From: Trileptium ribeirensis
Taxonomy: Eukaryota > Nematoda > Enoplea > Enoplida > Thoracostomopsidae
Assembly: GCA_030248225.1 (NCBI GenBank)
Contig: JASANE010005281.1
Location: forward strand, 35,980-99,979
Direction of reading: 5' to 3'
DNA length: 64,000 bases
Shown here: positions 33,530-46,305 of the stretch, one piece after another
Layout of the letters: every line of letters begins with the position of its first letter
How positions within the stretch are numbered: position 1 is the stretch's first letter
Notes under the pieces: generated by a model
What the model was told of the DNA's origin: nothing
Database searches by the model: none
The model's input: the letters and a program-made list of their open reading frames with translations, nothing else
Program-made: the position numbers and the translations under genes

Positions 33530-35230
33530 CCAACCCACACTCTGACAAAGGCAAACAATTTAAAAGGCGGAAGCCAGGTCACAGCCGACGGCGTGACAAT
33601 AAAGATGATAATATATAGTCCATGTTAAATAATGTCATCATAATATACACATATAGTTACATGATATACAAAAAAGTAGGTTTCATTTAAGCGTCATTTA
33701 TATAGTTTGGAAAATTTGACTGCATCTTATTAACCTAGCAATTATATGGTTTCAAGTATAGGAGTTCACTAATACGGTTAGATTTTAGCAAGTTCATAAA
33801 AATATGACGCGCTTAGAATAGTTGAGGTATTTAAATTTGGTGAGTATTATATCTTAGACAAAAGTTTTTAGTGATTTGCTTTCCTAGAATCATAACCACA
33901 CGTTCCTAACTGTATTTAATCACTAGTTTGCCAGCCTGGTATTCAACCAGATGTGTTATTTTCCCAATCTGTCTAGGAGTCGTTACTATATCACGACAAG
34001 AAATTAATATAAAAATGTTAATAATTCAACTTAAATAAGTTTTGTTTATCCAAATTTATACCGAAGTCGCGTTGGGTCAAGGTAGGATCTGGTCAGCGAT
34101 CCGAGTCGGGCATTGGGTCGAATATCGGGCCCAGCTGTGACCCAACAATGTCGTCGCATATCATGTTCAATCTGTATGCAGAGCACAATTTTGCGCAATT
34201 CCACCGTAAGATTTGGTGCCCTGCAAGGTCAATAATAATACTTATGCTATAAATAAAGGCACAGCGCTAAATATATTTGAATGCGAACTAATATTTTAGA
34301 CATCTTTTTGTGTTTTCATTCCGGATATCTTATGCTGCACATATAAAATATGTATCTTGTTTGACAGCAGTCGGGTTGTGCTGGGTCTACGAATACCTGG
34401 ATCGGGTCAGAAAATTTGGACCCGCTGCTGTATCCGAACTGTTTCATGCCTGTTTCATGGTGATTTGTAAATCAGCTTTATTTTATACAGCGTTTATTTC
34501 ACAATTTGTGGCTTTAGTCAAGTAAAGTCAAAGTTTATCTAAAAAAACTACCATACAGATATACATGGCACAACTTCGAAGCGCCCAAAAAAACACACAA
34601 AAAAACACACTTAACCTAGTTTCGGTTATAGTAGAGATATCGATTCAAGTTGATGTCCTTTTCCAGATGCTTTAGTGTATTTCTTTTCCCATGTTATGAT
34701 TCGTTTGCTAAGCCAAGCGTTCTTATGGATCTCAGCAAAACAGCTGTGAACCCCAGTTTCAGTGAATGACAAGTGGGTATCACAGTTTTTCGATCGATTC
34801 AGTTTTCTGTGGCGTTAGGTACCTGATCACCAAAGACACGAAACATATATTAAGCGGTAGTCAAAATTTTGATTAACACTTTCACGAATGAATATTAATT
34901 TGGTACAATCTTGGCCAATTTTTTGCCGCCGCTGTGGATTGAACATGGATCGTTAGGCTGTGAGGTTCATTCGATAGCCAGTACGCTGTTCAGGAGCTGT
35001 TGGTCGGTTCCTTATGAAGAACCTCTTAAACCAAGCAAATAACAAAGCGCAAACTAATGCACGCATAACGAAGACAAACTCGGTTAGCACATCACTTCTC
35101 AATGTACGCTGTAACACTCTGCGGGAAAGGGTTAACTTGAATCCACATTAAAATCAAACCGGATAATACCATTAGTCAGGCCAGTTATTCACGTACAATG
35201 TCAATAATTGACTTGGAGGTTAGCAATTAC
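33530..35230. other. AT-rich, no gene seen
   Basis: Two GGGTC-rich patches (34075-34150 and 34365-34430) look like fragments of one repeat. The 71-codon + frame at 34310-34525 spans one of them. No family motif. Confidence 0.4.
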
Positions 35231-35520
35231 TTGAGGGCAATATCAGTCATAGGTGCCAGGTCAGATCTGCCTCAAGCCCAATTGACCCCCACTGAAGGCT
35301 CGGCACCCGTGTCCGCACCCCGGTCCGTCGTGCACTGACCGCAAGCAGAAACTTTTTGTCATTATTGGGTGAAAATTGGCGAAAATTGGGGAAATTAGAA
35401 TAAATATATATTTGTTGCAAAACGGTAAAAATCCTTTGGAAAATTCCAGAGCAAAATGAGGAATAATTTTAATTTCCTGAAAATTCCAAAAGCACACCAC
35501 CCTTGCCTAGCGCCATCTTA
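35230..35520. repeat. GC-rich/A-tract dispersed repeat, copy 3
   Basis: GC-rich segment 35250-35340 followed by A-tract modules (GGTGAAAATTGGCGAAAATTGGGG at 35370-35395, split here over the 10-bp beat) and a further AT tail. Orientation is opposite to the copy at 1.7 kb. Confidence 0.5.
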
Positions 35521-35529
35521 CAGAAAATA

Positions 35530-37060
35530 TACACCGTCGACCATCTACCTTCCTCCTCCTAAGCCAACTGACCCGCGACACCTATGATCTCAGTTATTTG
35601 ACGCAAAATTATATTGCAGCTAAATTATCTGTGTCGGCCTTGAATAGCGAATATGAAAATATGGAAAATGCTTTGGCTAAGCCTGGAAATTAGCACATAT
35701 CAGTGGTTATAAAAGAACTGCCGCTGGTTGACGCCGGTACCTCGAAGCTGACCATCGCGTGATAGTGAAATCTTGCCTATTTCTCTCTACTGTGGCCTTT
35801 CAGTAATCTTTACTCCAGTGTGTGCATGAATTGCTGGATTTTAGGCTACCTCAAAGCATATATCTACATCAGGTTGGTGTGAGCAATATTTGGTCAGAGC
35901 AGTTTTATTGATGCACACCGTGATTCTACCTTGGCTAGGGTCATAGCTGACAAATGTCAAATACAGAAATATATGTTTTAATAACAAGCAATTGCAGACT
36001 AAAAGATTGTCAAAACGAGCGTATAAGAACATTTTAGCAAATGTTTTTGGCGCCTCAAACTGATGATGTCTACTGCTAAAAACAATGCCAAAAATTATAA
36101 CATATATTGGATAATATTTAAATAAAACTGGATTTTTTGTATTGTCAGGAGCTGTGTTGACGTCAAATTTTTATTTTGACAAATTTCCTGAACAGTTCCA
36201 ACTTTTATATGTTTTGGAAGCTGATGTATTTACGAGTAGCTGTTGAGGCTACAATGCATAGGATAATTTGAGCTACATTTAGCATTAATACATCGAGAAT
36301 GATATAGATTGGATTTCATTTATTTTTTGCAGGTTGACTTTAGGAAATACATGTACATATGTACGGATAAATCTAGTTTTTATGTTTATAACAGTATGTT
36401 TTGTGTGCGATATTTTCGTAAAATTATGTACATATTCTAATACAACAACAACAAATTTTATTAAGAATTTATGCCAGTAGTCGAGAGATCAGCGTAACAG
36501 GGGTTTCTTTGGCGTTAAGGCCATCATAGGGAGCCCGAAACTGAGGCAATGGCTTACTAATCCTCGTTACTGCTAACAAGAAACAATATGCATTATTAAT
36601 TAATAAAACAGAAGAATACATAATTACAAAAAGTTTATATTCTTAATAAAGTTTAAACAGAAAGGGAGCAAAATCTCCACTTACATCTGAGTCATAGGTT
36701 TCTGTCCTATATGGGAATTTGCAAAGTACACTAACGTACATTATAATTTGATAAATTCATTTTGAAAAATCGACATTTTCAAATTTTAAAATTGAACTAT
36801 AAATAGAAAAGATATGAACGCTTACATGCAACACATATTAACGATGGACTTTTAGTAACATCACTTCAATATATATCTCGTCGTTTCAATACAATTTAGT
36901 GGAATATTAAATAGTTCATCTCATCTGACACGTTCTGGAAATTAATGTTGCTGTTTAAATACTACAGCTTTGATGGGTTTCATTTATAAGCAATTCGTTG
37001 CAGTTTTTTTATTTATTTTATGTTACGTGTTGCCCTATCCTAATCGATGTAATAGGGGCT
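35530..37060. other. AT-rich, no gene seen
   Basis: A 46-nt minus-strand open segment (36695-36740) between TACGTTAG and GTAAGT is the only splice-bounded candidate; too short to support alone. Confidence 0.35.
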
Positions 37061-37066
37061 GTGTCC

Positions 37067-37456
37067 CGTTTCATCCAAAGTCTCAGTTCATCCAAAATGT
37101 ATTATGTAAACATTAAAGTTTTAAAACTAACCATTGTCTCGTTTCATCCAAACAGTGTCTCGTTTCATCCAAATATTTTGCTGCTACAACAAATAAAGTC
37201 CCGTTTCATCCAAATTGAATCGCGATTCATCCAAAATGTCCGTTAGTTGAGTCCTCATTAGAGTTTTGATATGATTGTTGAGTGGTATTAATTTTAGGCT
37301 GATCCAAGTAAATAACTACAGCGTGCTAGGTAATCTATTAGACGAGACTTAATTTGGATGAAACGCGACTCACGCTGGATGAAACGAGACCAAACAGAAA
37401 ACGCCAACGAGTTTGGATGAAACGAAACTGCAACAACTATTAATTTGGATGAAACG
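37067..37456. repeat. Inverted cluster of ten CGTTTCATCCAAA motifs
   Basis: Left arm, + orientation: motif starts at 37067, 37085 (variant), 37140, 37161, 37202 and 37223 (variant CGATTCATCCAAA). Right arm, reverse complement TTTGGATGAAACG: 37353, 37375 (variant), 37412 and 37444. The arms face each other across about 115 bp (37236-37352). Copies are often preceded by GTCTC or GTCCC on the left arm, and their complements (GAGAC, GCGACTCACG) follow the right-arm copies. Spacing is irregular, so it is neither a satellite nor a simple hairpin. Subterminal repeats of a DNA transposon or a multi-site protein-binding region are the main options. Confidence 0.85.
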
Positions 37457-37600
37457 CGACTCACGCTTAACAGGATGTGAAACTGCTTTAGACTGGGTAA
37501 TTATATTAAGAGTCCATAAAAATTTATAGGCGAGAATGACACTCGCTCATATTCAAGTCCTTTAGCTTATCCAGTAATGTAGCCGCTTATACTGCCTACC

Positions 37601-37716
37601 CCAAAAAGAACTCTGGCGAACCCAAAGTTCTCCGGAGGAGTACCAGTGACCCCATCGCCAAAAAGATCTCTGGCGATCCCAAAGTTCTCTGGAGGAGTAT
37701 CAGTGACCCCATCGCC
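37601..37716 (+). repeat. 57-bp tandem duplication
   Basis: Two units of 57 bp (AAAAAGAACTCTGGCGAACC... at 37603 and AAAAAGATCTCTGGCGATCC... at 37660), about 88% alike and GC-richer than the surroundings. 57 is a multiple of three and frames on both strands stay open across both units, so a coding minisatellite relic is possible. No protein family recognised. Confidence 0.65.
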
Positions 37717-37739
37717 GTTCTGGCACGGAAGATGGTGTC

Positions 37740-39570
37740 GACATTGTTAGCGTTCTGTTACTTTTTAACCTTTACTATAGGCCAAAAACATTTGTCGAAA
37801 TGTATGAAATCAAAAACTTGTTTATGAATGTTAAACCAACAGAAAAATATTTCACATTTATCCCTCAATGAACGCTTCAGCAATAAATATTGTTTAAAGA
37901 TATTCAAACATGTTAATAACTATAGTGTCTGAAATTTAAGTAAAAACATTTCATTTTTATAGTACACGAATGTTAATAAACATAAGAGTTAAACTATAGC
38001 ATTATTAAAGTATACACATGTCGTGTACTGTCCCAAACTATGCATATATGACGCAACTTTGCTGAGACCCAAACCGCTTTTTCGGTTTTGCTTTTGTGAT
38101 AATCAAATATAATAATTTTTGAGATACTATGAAAAAACATATTACTTATCTTTAAATTTATGAGATTGACTGGTTTTATCCGTCGTTTTACTTCCTTTTA
38201 CGGTGCTTCAACAGAGAGAGAAAGGCGGTGGTATTTATTTGGCAACATTTTTCCTTGTGGTTTTTGTCGACATAGTTATTCAGTTTGGGTACCAGAGTTG
38301 AGTTGTGTTCTTCCATGCAAGCTGGACTGAGAAATATATTGGGCGATCAGGGCTGTGCACCTGTATGCGGACCCACGGACAGGCGGGTTACGGAATCATA
38401 TATTGAGCCCACGATTAGCGAGGGCGCGCGGTATCAGGTAAATTCGAGGATAGTGGGTGCCTACAACGTGAAAAATCCTAGGTGGTTCGGTGTAGTCGCT
38501 AGCTCAAAAATATTTGCGCGCGCACGCCGCTTTATCGGCATTACGACAGCAGATGTATGATACAGTGTGCAGACTGCTGTTCGATAGCGTAGCCGCAATT
38601 TCAATAGAACTTGGGAAGCCCCACTTGCCACGGTGTCTCTGATGCAAATGCGGCGCTGTGGGTTTAAGGGTTCTGTTGATCGTTAGGTGATTGGTTAACA
38701 GGACTGTTCATTATTCCGTGCTAGAACTTGATGTGACACTCCGACTACGGGCGTCGCAGCGGGGCGAGAGTTCTTTACACAAACATATCTCATAGATACC
38801 TTGAACTCCACCTAAAATTCATAGTTTGAAGCTTGATTTTCATCCGCTCATGTCTATTTTTAAAGTTTATTAAAACTCGAATTAGAATTTGCTTATATAT
38901 ATGGACTCGAGTTGAACTTCGTCCAGTGCATCCCCAGGGTGCTCGACTCAGGGCCTGCGTGCAATAAAGTCCTTTCATATACTACGCAACATGGGGAAAT
39001 ATGCGAACACCGGCTAAAAGACGTGTCATGGGCATCATTGGGAGGTCCTGGCTGGTCTAGAGTCGCTCAGATCTATTTCGTATAAAATGCCAGGTAACGC
39101 CTCGATGTCAAGCTGTTAGCGAGAGCCTCCACTGGGTCTATAACTAGTACCATAGCTAGTGGGTGTCACACCACGAACAAAAAGTCCGAATCCTTTGTGT
39201 TTGTGGTCGATAGTGTATGATCCACGATAAAAAGCCATCCGGAGCTGGTAGGTCTGCCTGAAATTCAATGAACCTAGTCCAGGATGGTCGGCGGAAACAT
39301 CTGCATGGTAACCAACAGTTCCATGCCGACTACACCTGAAATGGCGCCAGTTCCGTAAATCGGTTGACCACAGATGGAGAAAAACCTTGCTGGACATGGG
39401 AATTCAGCACGTATTCACATCCCGGTAACCTATCGCTCTTAGTCGTGAATAGTCACAGCAAATGTTTTCAGTATACAGCTACATCGTTCTGTGTAGACGA
39501 GGCGCGTGTACCTCCTAGGGCTGCTGGTATCGTGTCAGATATGCAAACAGCGTCGAAACTCGTCATCATA
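37740..39570. other. No recognised gene; GC-richer second half
   Basis: 37740-38200 is AT-rich. From 38280 to 39400 GC rises, with open frames at 38285-38560 (+) and 39116-39397 (-) that match no family I know. They may belong to the 5' region of the LINE that starts at about 39.6 kb. Confidence 0.35.
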
Positions 39571-39574
39571 AAAG

Positions 39575-42500
39575 ACACGTTAAAATAGCTTCGTGGAATG
39601 TTAGATACTTACCACCAGTGGGCAACAAATAGCTACTTGACAAGTCGTTTCTGAATAAGAATGTCGATCTTGCTTGTCTGTCTGGGATTAGACTGCCCGA
39701 AAGTAAAACTATCGTCGTGGAGCCACCTACGACGACCCCCCTGCCAGTCACATTCGTTATGTCTCGGCGAAGGAACAATATCAAAAGAATGGGTAGAGTG
39801 GTGTCGGTGTTGCCATCCGCAGAAGCAATCACGTCTGTGTCTTTGATTGAAAACCTCTCAGCAACCGAGTTTTTATGATGCGACTCCACTCCTAGCCGGC
39901 CATTCTGACTGTGGTGAGAGTCTATGCCCTGACGGATAACGGCTGCGGAGAATGATCAGTTCAATGAATATTTTCTATGCTGGTTGTCTGATTATCTGAG
40001 CGCTGCAAGGCGGATTTACTGATCGTAGCTGGCGATTTCAACGCTCAACTGGGCTCCAGGCTAGATGGTGAAGAAAAGAGCTTAGGCCGATTCACTTGCG
40101 GTCACAGAACCTGTAAAGCAGGCCTCGCTCTTCCTAGCAAGCTCCGATTTCAAACATCATCAGCAGAGACACATTGCAACACGGAAGAGCCCAAGAGGTA
40201 ATGGGTGCAACTAGATCACAAGCTAAATGATCATAGGTGGAAGTCCTTCGTGAAATACCGCCGCTCATACTGGGGCAATCTGCTGTACTCCAATCACGCA
40301 CCATTACTATTGCATTTGCGTTTCAAACTATCGACATGTTTTGGTAGAAGAGGTCACGCAGAGCAGCCGTGGAGGCGTGACTACAAAGATGCTGACACTT
40401 CTTTCCAGGTGTCACTATGTCAGCCGCTCTCCTGACGGTGACAAGGACATAGACTCAACCTGGGGAACTATTCTAGACTTGTGACTCACTGAAGCAGCAA
40501 TATGCGACGGTTCTGCGACGTCGGCAAGCCAAGAAAGTATCATGAACGCGTCACTGGCTACAGCTCTCCTGACGGTGACAAGGACATAGACTCAACCTGG
40601 GGAACTATTCTAGACTTGTGACTCACTGAAGCAGCAATATGCGACGGCTCTGCGACGTCGGCAAGCCAAGAAAGTATCATGAACGCGTCACTGGCTACAG
40701 CTGCTGAGCGCTCTAAAGTGTCATTAAACAAGACTGCGAGTAGTTTGATCTTGAAGAACCGCTTATAACATGGCCTCATAACAGACAAAGATGCTGAAAG
40801 GTTATAACTATAACAGAAACATGAATTGTGCCAACCGCGCAGGTGATCAGAGAGCCCTGTTCAAAATCCTGCGTAGATTATAGAGGAGTTGTTGCCTCTA
40901 GTGACACGATTCGCAACTTGAGCTGTGATATCACCAGCGATGTGGGAAAACAAACAGCATGTTGGCGTGAACACTTCAAGCAGCTACTAAACAGGCCGCC
41001 TCCTACATCAAGGGATTTATTTTACAATCTGGAATTAGCTGGTTTCTACAGTGCCAGAGAACTTGAACAGGCACGTACAGCGGAAGATGTCTTCCAGACA
41101 ATAGCAGGGCTTAAAGCCAACACAGCACCGGGAGCTGATATGATCACACCAGAAATTTTCTAAATCGGCGGTCTTGTTCTAGGCAATTGCGTGCTCAAAC
41201 TCTTCGATCAGCTCTAGCAACAGCAAAGAATTCCCGTCGAATGGAAGAGATATGTTCTCCTGCCATTCTCGGAGAAAGGCTACCGCTCATTTTGAAGCAG
41301 TTACAAAGGCATCTCATTGCTGCCCATCTGTTTAAAGGTACTGGAAGCTACCATGCTTCACATGATCAAGACACATTCTGAAATGACGACCAGAGAGAAC
41401 CAGGCCGGTTTTCACACAGGGCTGCGTTGATCAGATTTCCAGTATGAAAATGATCCTCGAAGGAACATCATTTTTAAACATCATGACCACTGAAGGCGTA
41501 CCCGCAACGTTGCTTTATGTTGTCAAATCGATCCACGCCACAACATTTTCCAAGGCCCGTGTGTATAATGAGGATAGCGACGCCTACCTGGTAAAATCCG
41601 GAGTTCGGCAAGGTTGTATATTGTTATCCATCTTGTTCGACTACGCCGTCGACTGCGTGATCTGCCACGTACTGTCAGACCAGATTTTGTCCACTGAAAT
41701 GGCTAGTACGGATTTGGACTACGCAGACGACGCAGCACTTTTGTCAGACCATGGAGGACCTTCAGATCATGTTAGGACTGGCTTAGGACAGTAGCAAAGA
41801 ACGTCGGCCTGTTTGACAACTCAAGCCAGGTGAAGGTTATGGCTTGCTACAGAAACACCGTGTCTTTGATTAGCTGTACTAGCGTTCTAGGTAGTCAGCA
41901 GTCTGTGCTACCTAGGCAGTTATACTACCGCCAGGGGCCAATCCTACTTTGAAATATACTGTCGTATCGCCAAAGCACGGGGTGCGTTCTTCGGGCTGAG
42001 ACAATAACTACTGTGGTGGAGCAGAGGCGTCAGCATTGCAACGTAGATGCAAGTGTAAGACAGTGTGATCAGACCCGTCTTACTGTATGCGTATGAGACC
42101 TGGTCAGTCAAATCGACGGACATACAGGCGCTTGACACTTTCAAAAACTGCTGCAGACCTAGAATATTGGGCGCAACAAAGTTCGCCCGCATCTCAAACG
42201 CTGATTTGAGAACTAGCACCGGTCACATGAAACCCTTGTCTTTTGTTCTGCGAAGTCGCCGGTTGCAGTGGCTGGGCCTCTGGGCCACATACTACGCATG
42301 CCTAGTGAAAGACTGCCAAGGCGAATTTTCTTGCTGTCGAGTGGAAGCGGCCGCGACGAAGGCCTCTAAAGCCGTGGAAACGGACAGTTCTGCAGGATCT
42401 GTGTCCGGTTTGCGTCGGCATACCACTGAAACGATGACGGTCTAACCCATTTAGAAGAAAGGCTGAAGATCGGACGGTGTGGCCGAGTTTTATCTCAAAT
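39575..42500 (+). mobile_element. RTE-like APE-type non-LTR retrotransposon, decayed
   Basis: Endonuclease: ASWNVRYLPP at about 39580, LACLSGIRLPESK at about 39675, LLIVAGDFNAQLGS at about 40015 and QLDHKLNDHRWKSF at 40208. RT: WREHFKQLLNRP (about 40960), IAGLKANTAPGADMITPEIF (about 41104), RENQAGFHTG (about 41395), SGVRQGCILLSILFDYAVD (about 41600) and LDYADDAALL (about 41715; YADD intact). C-terminal: VLLYAYETWSVK (about 42080) and RRLQWLGL (about 42260). This is the order of RTE/craniofacial-development-protein-2-like endonuclease-RT ORFs common in flukes. Multiple stops and frameshifts make it a pseudogene. The 5' and 3' ends are approximate. Confidence 0.85.
40426..40699 (+). repeat. 137-bp near-identical tandem duplication within the LINE
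   Basis: GCTCTCCTGACGGTG starts at 40426 and again at 40563. The two 137-bp units differ at only one base that I can see (GGTTCTG/GGCTCTG). The host LINE is otherwise heavily decayed, so this duplication is much younger than the element, or is an assembly effect. 137 bp shifts the frame. Confidence 0.85.
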
Positions 42501-42589
42501 TATAGGTTGACCCTTGGATCTCGGCGATAAGGTACATTCAAGTAGATATATATAATTATATTAAAGGTAATAATGACCACAAAGTGATA

Positions 42590-42845
42590 CTAAGTGTGCT
42601 GGTGCTGCTTTCTTCCTTCGTTGTAATCCTGGCCAGAGTTGCCAAAGCACACACACTAAACGAACACAAAGACTCGTTTTTACCTTCCGAACAAATTGGA
42701 ACTCATTTTACAGTTGGGTAGTCTGGAGCAACGTTTGTAGCCTCAGCCTCAGTTCAAGCAGCTTTTGGGCACAGGAGGGCTTCAACACTAGGCCTCATGA
42801 TTGTGACACCTGTGCTTCTGACCACTGCACCACACAACTATTATA
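42590..42845 (-). repeat. tRNA-derived SINE-like element, Met-like head
   Basis: Minus strand: A-box-like TGGTGCAGTGG at 42822-42832, a CAT-containing anticodon-loop-like CAATCATGAGG at about 42792-42802, and B-box-like GTGTTGAAGCC at 42779-42789, about 33 bp below the A box. An unrelated body runs to about 42590. It lies just 3' of the LINE, on the opposite strand. Confidence 0.45.
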
Positions 42846-42929
42846 TACTCATGAATTTTTACTCATGATTTTCTTCATCGCAATTTTCCATTGAAACTTT
42901 TTGCAATTTTTCTCAATATTGGTAATATT

Positions 42930-43075
42930 TTTTCGGGCGTAGGGGAATGTGTATGCGCATAGGTGGTGCAAATATGGCACAAGGGTTCAGCACTGGGCGG
43001 GAGCGATTACCCCTACCGGCACTATCATGTGCACCTATGAAATACCCATATGTAGGCTTTCTGGAATACAGAAAC
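42930..43075. repeat. GC-rich repeat fragment
   Basis: GC-rich stretch (GGTGGTGCAAATATGGCACAAGG, split by 42970; CACTGGGCGGGAGCGATTACCCC) flanked by AT modules at 42880-42935. Resembles part of the GC-rich/A-tract family. Confidence 0.35.
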
Positions 43076-43394
43076 AGAACAACGTAACAATTCGCATGCT
43101 TGCTCATAAACTAGATTCTTTGAATTTAAATCCATTTTTTAGTGTTTAATTTTTTATGCCTGGGAGTTGGCATACAATTCAATGTTATGGGACTATTTAT
43201 CATAACTGAGAAATCAAAACTAACTTGTGGAATTTTGAAATGAAATATTTCAAATACATAGGGAAACAGTAAATTTACAATGCTTAGTGTCTGCAGTTTG
43301 CCATCTTTTTATGTTAACCAGTTCAATAAGATTCAGTTCCTATTTTGAACTCTAATTTTTTTAATAAAACCTGAAGGTGTGAACGCGCCTTAGT

Positions 43395-43840
43395 TTAAGG
43401 TGACATATCATACATGCGCATGGGGGACGGATTATCCCCTGTGGCTTGGACCGCACCTCCCTCGGGGCATGCGCCAATCCCATTGGGAAATAACCCGATC
43501 TCTCCCTGAGGCTCCACACCGCCCACCCGCTCAGCGTCACAGCGCCACCTTACGCCCAAAGCGGACGAAAAATTTTGGCGAATAATAAGCACAAATCGGA
43601 GAAATAATGATCAAAATTTGGGAGAAAACTGGGAAAATTTGCAAAAATTGGGCGAAATAGACAAAAATTGAAAGAAAATTGGCAAAGTTTGAGAAAAAAT
43701 TTTGAGTTCTAAAAGTTTCGAAAATTTATCTTCCGTGGAGGACCTCACCCCTGCCGATCAGCTGATCTCCCGGCTACCCAAAGACCCGCCTCTCCGTCAA
43801 CGCACCTTTCATCACCATTCGGGGACCCCGGACCTCGAAT
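43395..43840. repeat. GC-rich/A-tract dispersed repeat, copy 4 (best preserved)
   Basis: GC-rich head 43410-43565, then about 150 bp of modules with an approximately 10-14 bp beat (AAAATTTGGG, AAACTGGGAAAA, CAAAAATTGGGCG) up to about 43730, ending TTGAGAAAAAATTTTGAGTT, and a GC-rich tail 43735-43830. The copy at 57.1 kb shares the module block and its end in the same orientation. Confidence 0.6.
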
Positions 43841-43849
43841 TTGTATTGT

Positions 43850-45890
43850 CATATATTGATTGTTTTATTGAATTGTGAGTGTAGACAGTGACACGCGCGA
43901 AGCTAATACTTGCCGAAATAGATGTCAAATTTAACAATGCCCATTATTAGGATTTTAAAGTTTCACGCATAATTTGACTTTGGCGGGGCGAATTGATACA
44001 CGTATAGTTCATTTGAAAACTTCAAATATCAATTTGTGCCCTCTAGTCAGGTGCAAAGCCGGATTGCTACATGCTCCTGCGAAAAATCGAGCCGAACAAC
44101 GAATTGGTCCAAAAATCACTTTATTATATCTTGATATCTATTATAGATTATTAAGCCAAATACGAATCGTTTTGGGGAAAACAAGCCTCTATAAGATACC
44201 AATATAATGCTGTGCCGCGCGATTTTCTCAATATGTAGGATTTTGATCAAAAGGGGGTTTAACAGGGACTATGAAACCTAAAACACAAGAAAAGGGCCAT
44301 ATCTCCGCAACCTTATTTTATAGATCCGCAAATAGTATGCTGTTATTGTCATTATCTGCGCTGCATGGTTGGGTTAAAACGATTTTTAATATGCCTATGA
44401 AACCGAGAATACACGAAAACGGCAATATCTTCGTAACCGCTCGCGCTATATGGGGGTTGATTGTCTCACTTTGTAGAGCAATTTATCCTCTATGCACTTG
44501 CACATTGTGAATGCTTAAGTACGAATGAAACGGATATATCGGCTTAACAATTCAGCAAAATGGCTGATATTCGGCTTATTTTCTAAGTTGATGCTCAATA
44601 TAGCTGTGTATGTCTCGTTAAACTACATATTCAATACTCACAATTTACCACCTTGGTGTTAAGACAAGCTACTAGCGATGTTAAATCTGTAGTAGTGTCT
44701 ATTTGCGCTGCAGACGATTAAACAGAAAATGTTGTTATTTGCATAAAATGCACTACTTGTACAAATCTCAGCCAAATTTTATAAAAGCGAGGGATACAGT
44801 TTAAGTGTTGTATCTATGCAACATTAGAGATGACAGTAGTAACGGAAATACAAAATGGCTCACTATGAACACGGCAATGTGCCAGTTATTGCATTGGTTC
44901 GTACGGAATCGGTTGTTTTGTAGTGCATTTTTTCTGCAGCGCATCAGGGTTAATGCATTTTAAAGCAAAGCGAATGAGAAACTATAGGTTCAGTAACTAA
45001 AACTTTAGAATTTGATCACCGAAGTATACACAAAATCGGTCAGCATTTTTTACATTACGATTGATACAAAACCGAGACTTGAACTTTTTCGATAAATCTA
45101 CTGCACTAAAACACTAGTGTTATAAAATAGAGTCAAAATTTAAGACAATTGATATTCAAAATTTAACCAAGCAAGATTAAATATGTACTAAAATCTAAAA
45201 CTATGACCTTTTCATTTAGAAACAAACTGTATGTATGTTGCTTAAAAAATGGTCATACATTTTAAATGTCGATCAAAAACCGTGAAATTAAACATTCGAT
45301 ACAGGCTTTGTAGACTGGTAGCTTCTATATGATAGGTAATGATCTTGTACACACAAAGTTCATGCCTTTTTATATATTAGGTATGTGCATAAGTATATGT
45401 GTCCATTGTATATTATCTACATATGTAATCAATGTATTACATATTATGTGCATTATATGTACATACTTATTACACATAAACTATAACTCACATATAATGT
45501 GTAAATTTGATAAAACTTTAACATATATATATTGTTCTATACAAATTAATACAGAAATATATACACTATAATTGCACATAATATTACGTACACTTCACAC
45601 AGTTAAATTAATTAATAGATGTTGGAAACTTGTTATCATTAAATATCTTTCACCTTTAAAACTGAAAAATTAGCGCAACAAAAATTTTATAAATATTTTA
45701 AAATTCGTAAAAGTAGTTAATGTGAAAAAACTGATGCATTATTACATATCATACACAGTTAGGATACCATATGTTGTTGCTGTAAGATATAAATGCGGAT
45801 CGTTAATGTATATTTATAGACTACGCAGCTTATACAGAATGTTGTTGGACAATTCTAAAATTTTCTAATGGTATAGGCAGTAAGTGACTT
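43850..45890. other. AT-rich, no gene; internal duplication at 44.27-44.45 kb
   Basis: A diverged pair about 126 bp apart (CTATGAAACCTAAAACACAAG at 44268 and CTATGAAACCGAGAATACACG at 44394, each followed by AAA(A/C)GGC(C/A)ATATC) produces the apparent 79-codon + frame. No other feature. Confidence 0.4.
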
Positions 45891-45896
45891 AGGCAG

Positions 45897-46022
45897 AAAT
45901 TTCTTCGCACGGGCACTGGTATTGCTGGGTGGGCACACTTAAATGGATCTGGCGCACATGAACGTGTACATCGGTTTTCGGTCTTCGTTCACGGGCACTC
46001 GGATGACTACACTGGAACCAGG
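45897..46022 (+). CDS. GC-rich coding-like segment, unassigned
   Basis: 126 nt (42 codons) open without a stop on the + strand, in a GC-rich patch between CTTAGGCAG and GTATAGG, encoding Gly/His/Thr-rich sequence (RTGTGIAGWAHLNGSG). Boundaries resemble weak splice sites. No recognisable family; may be a repeat fragment. Confidence 0.2.
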
Positions 46023-46122
46023 GTATAGGCCACTAACGAAATCATTTGTCGCTAAGTACTAATAAGTACATGCATGTTGAGGAAAAATAGCCATTTTGAT
46101 CGACTAAGTAGGTGCTTAAATA

Positions 46123-46305
46123 TTAAAGCCAAACATACTTCGCTTTATAAATAGCGAAACCAGTTGTTGCTAAAACCATGAGTGCATTAGGGAGAGTATG
46201 ACACTCGTCTGCACTCACATGTAAACCCGCGTTTGATGACGTGGGCGTTTTCGGCCTGACCCCCGTTCCCAGTTTCGATATCGATTTGCATATGAAGGTT
46301 TTATA
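46123..46305 (-). CDS. Coding-like segment, unassigned
   Basis: Minus-strand frame of 60 codons with mixed composition (KLGTGVRPKTPTSSNAGLHV, then SADECHTLPN) ending at TAA. A shorter related stretch, VHVSADS, is encoded on the minus strand at about 56540, suggesting a repeated element, not a host gene. The + strand is also open. Confidence 0.2.
   Translation of the reverse strand, partial: YKTFICKSISKLGTGVRPKTPTSSNAGLHVSADECHTLPNALMVLATTGFAIYKAKYVWL

Noticed and set aside
39116..39397. 93-codon minus frame in GC-richer DNA before the LINE
   Set aside because: Plausible composition but no recognisable domain, and likely antisense of LINE 5' sequence.
44271..44510. 79-codon + frame with repeated MKPK/MKPR motifs
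   Set aside because: Produced by a diverged 126-bp DNA duplication; no family match and AT-rich context.
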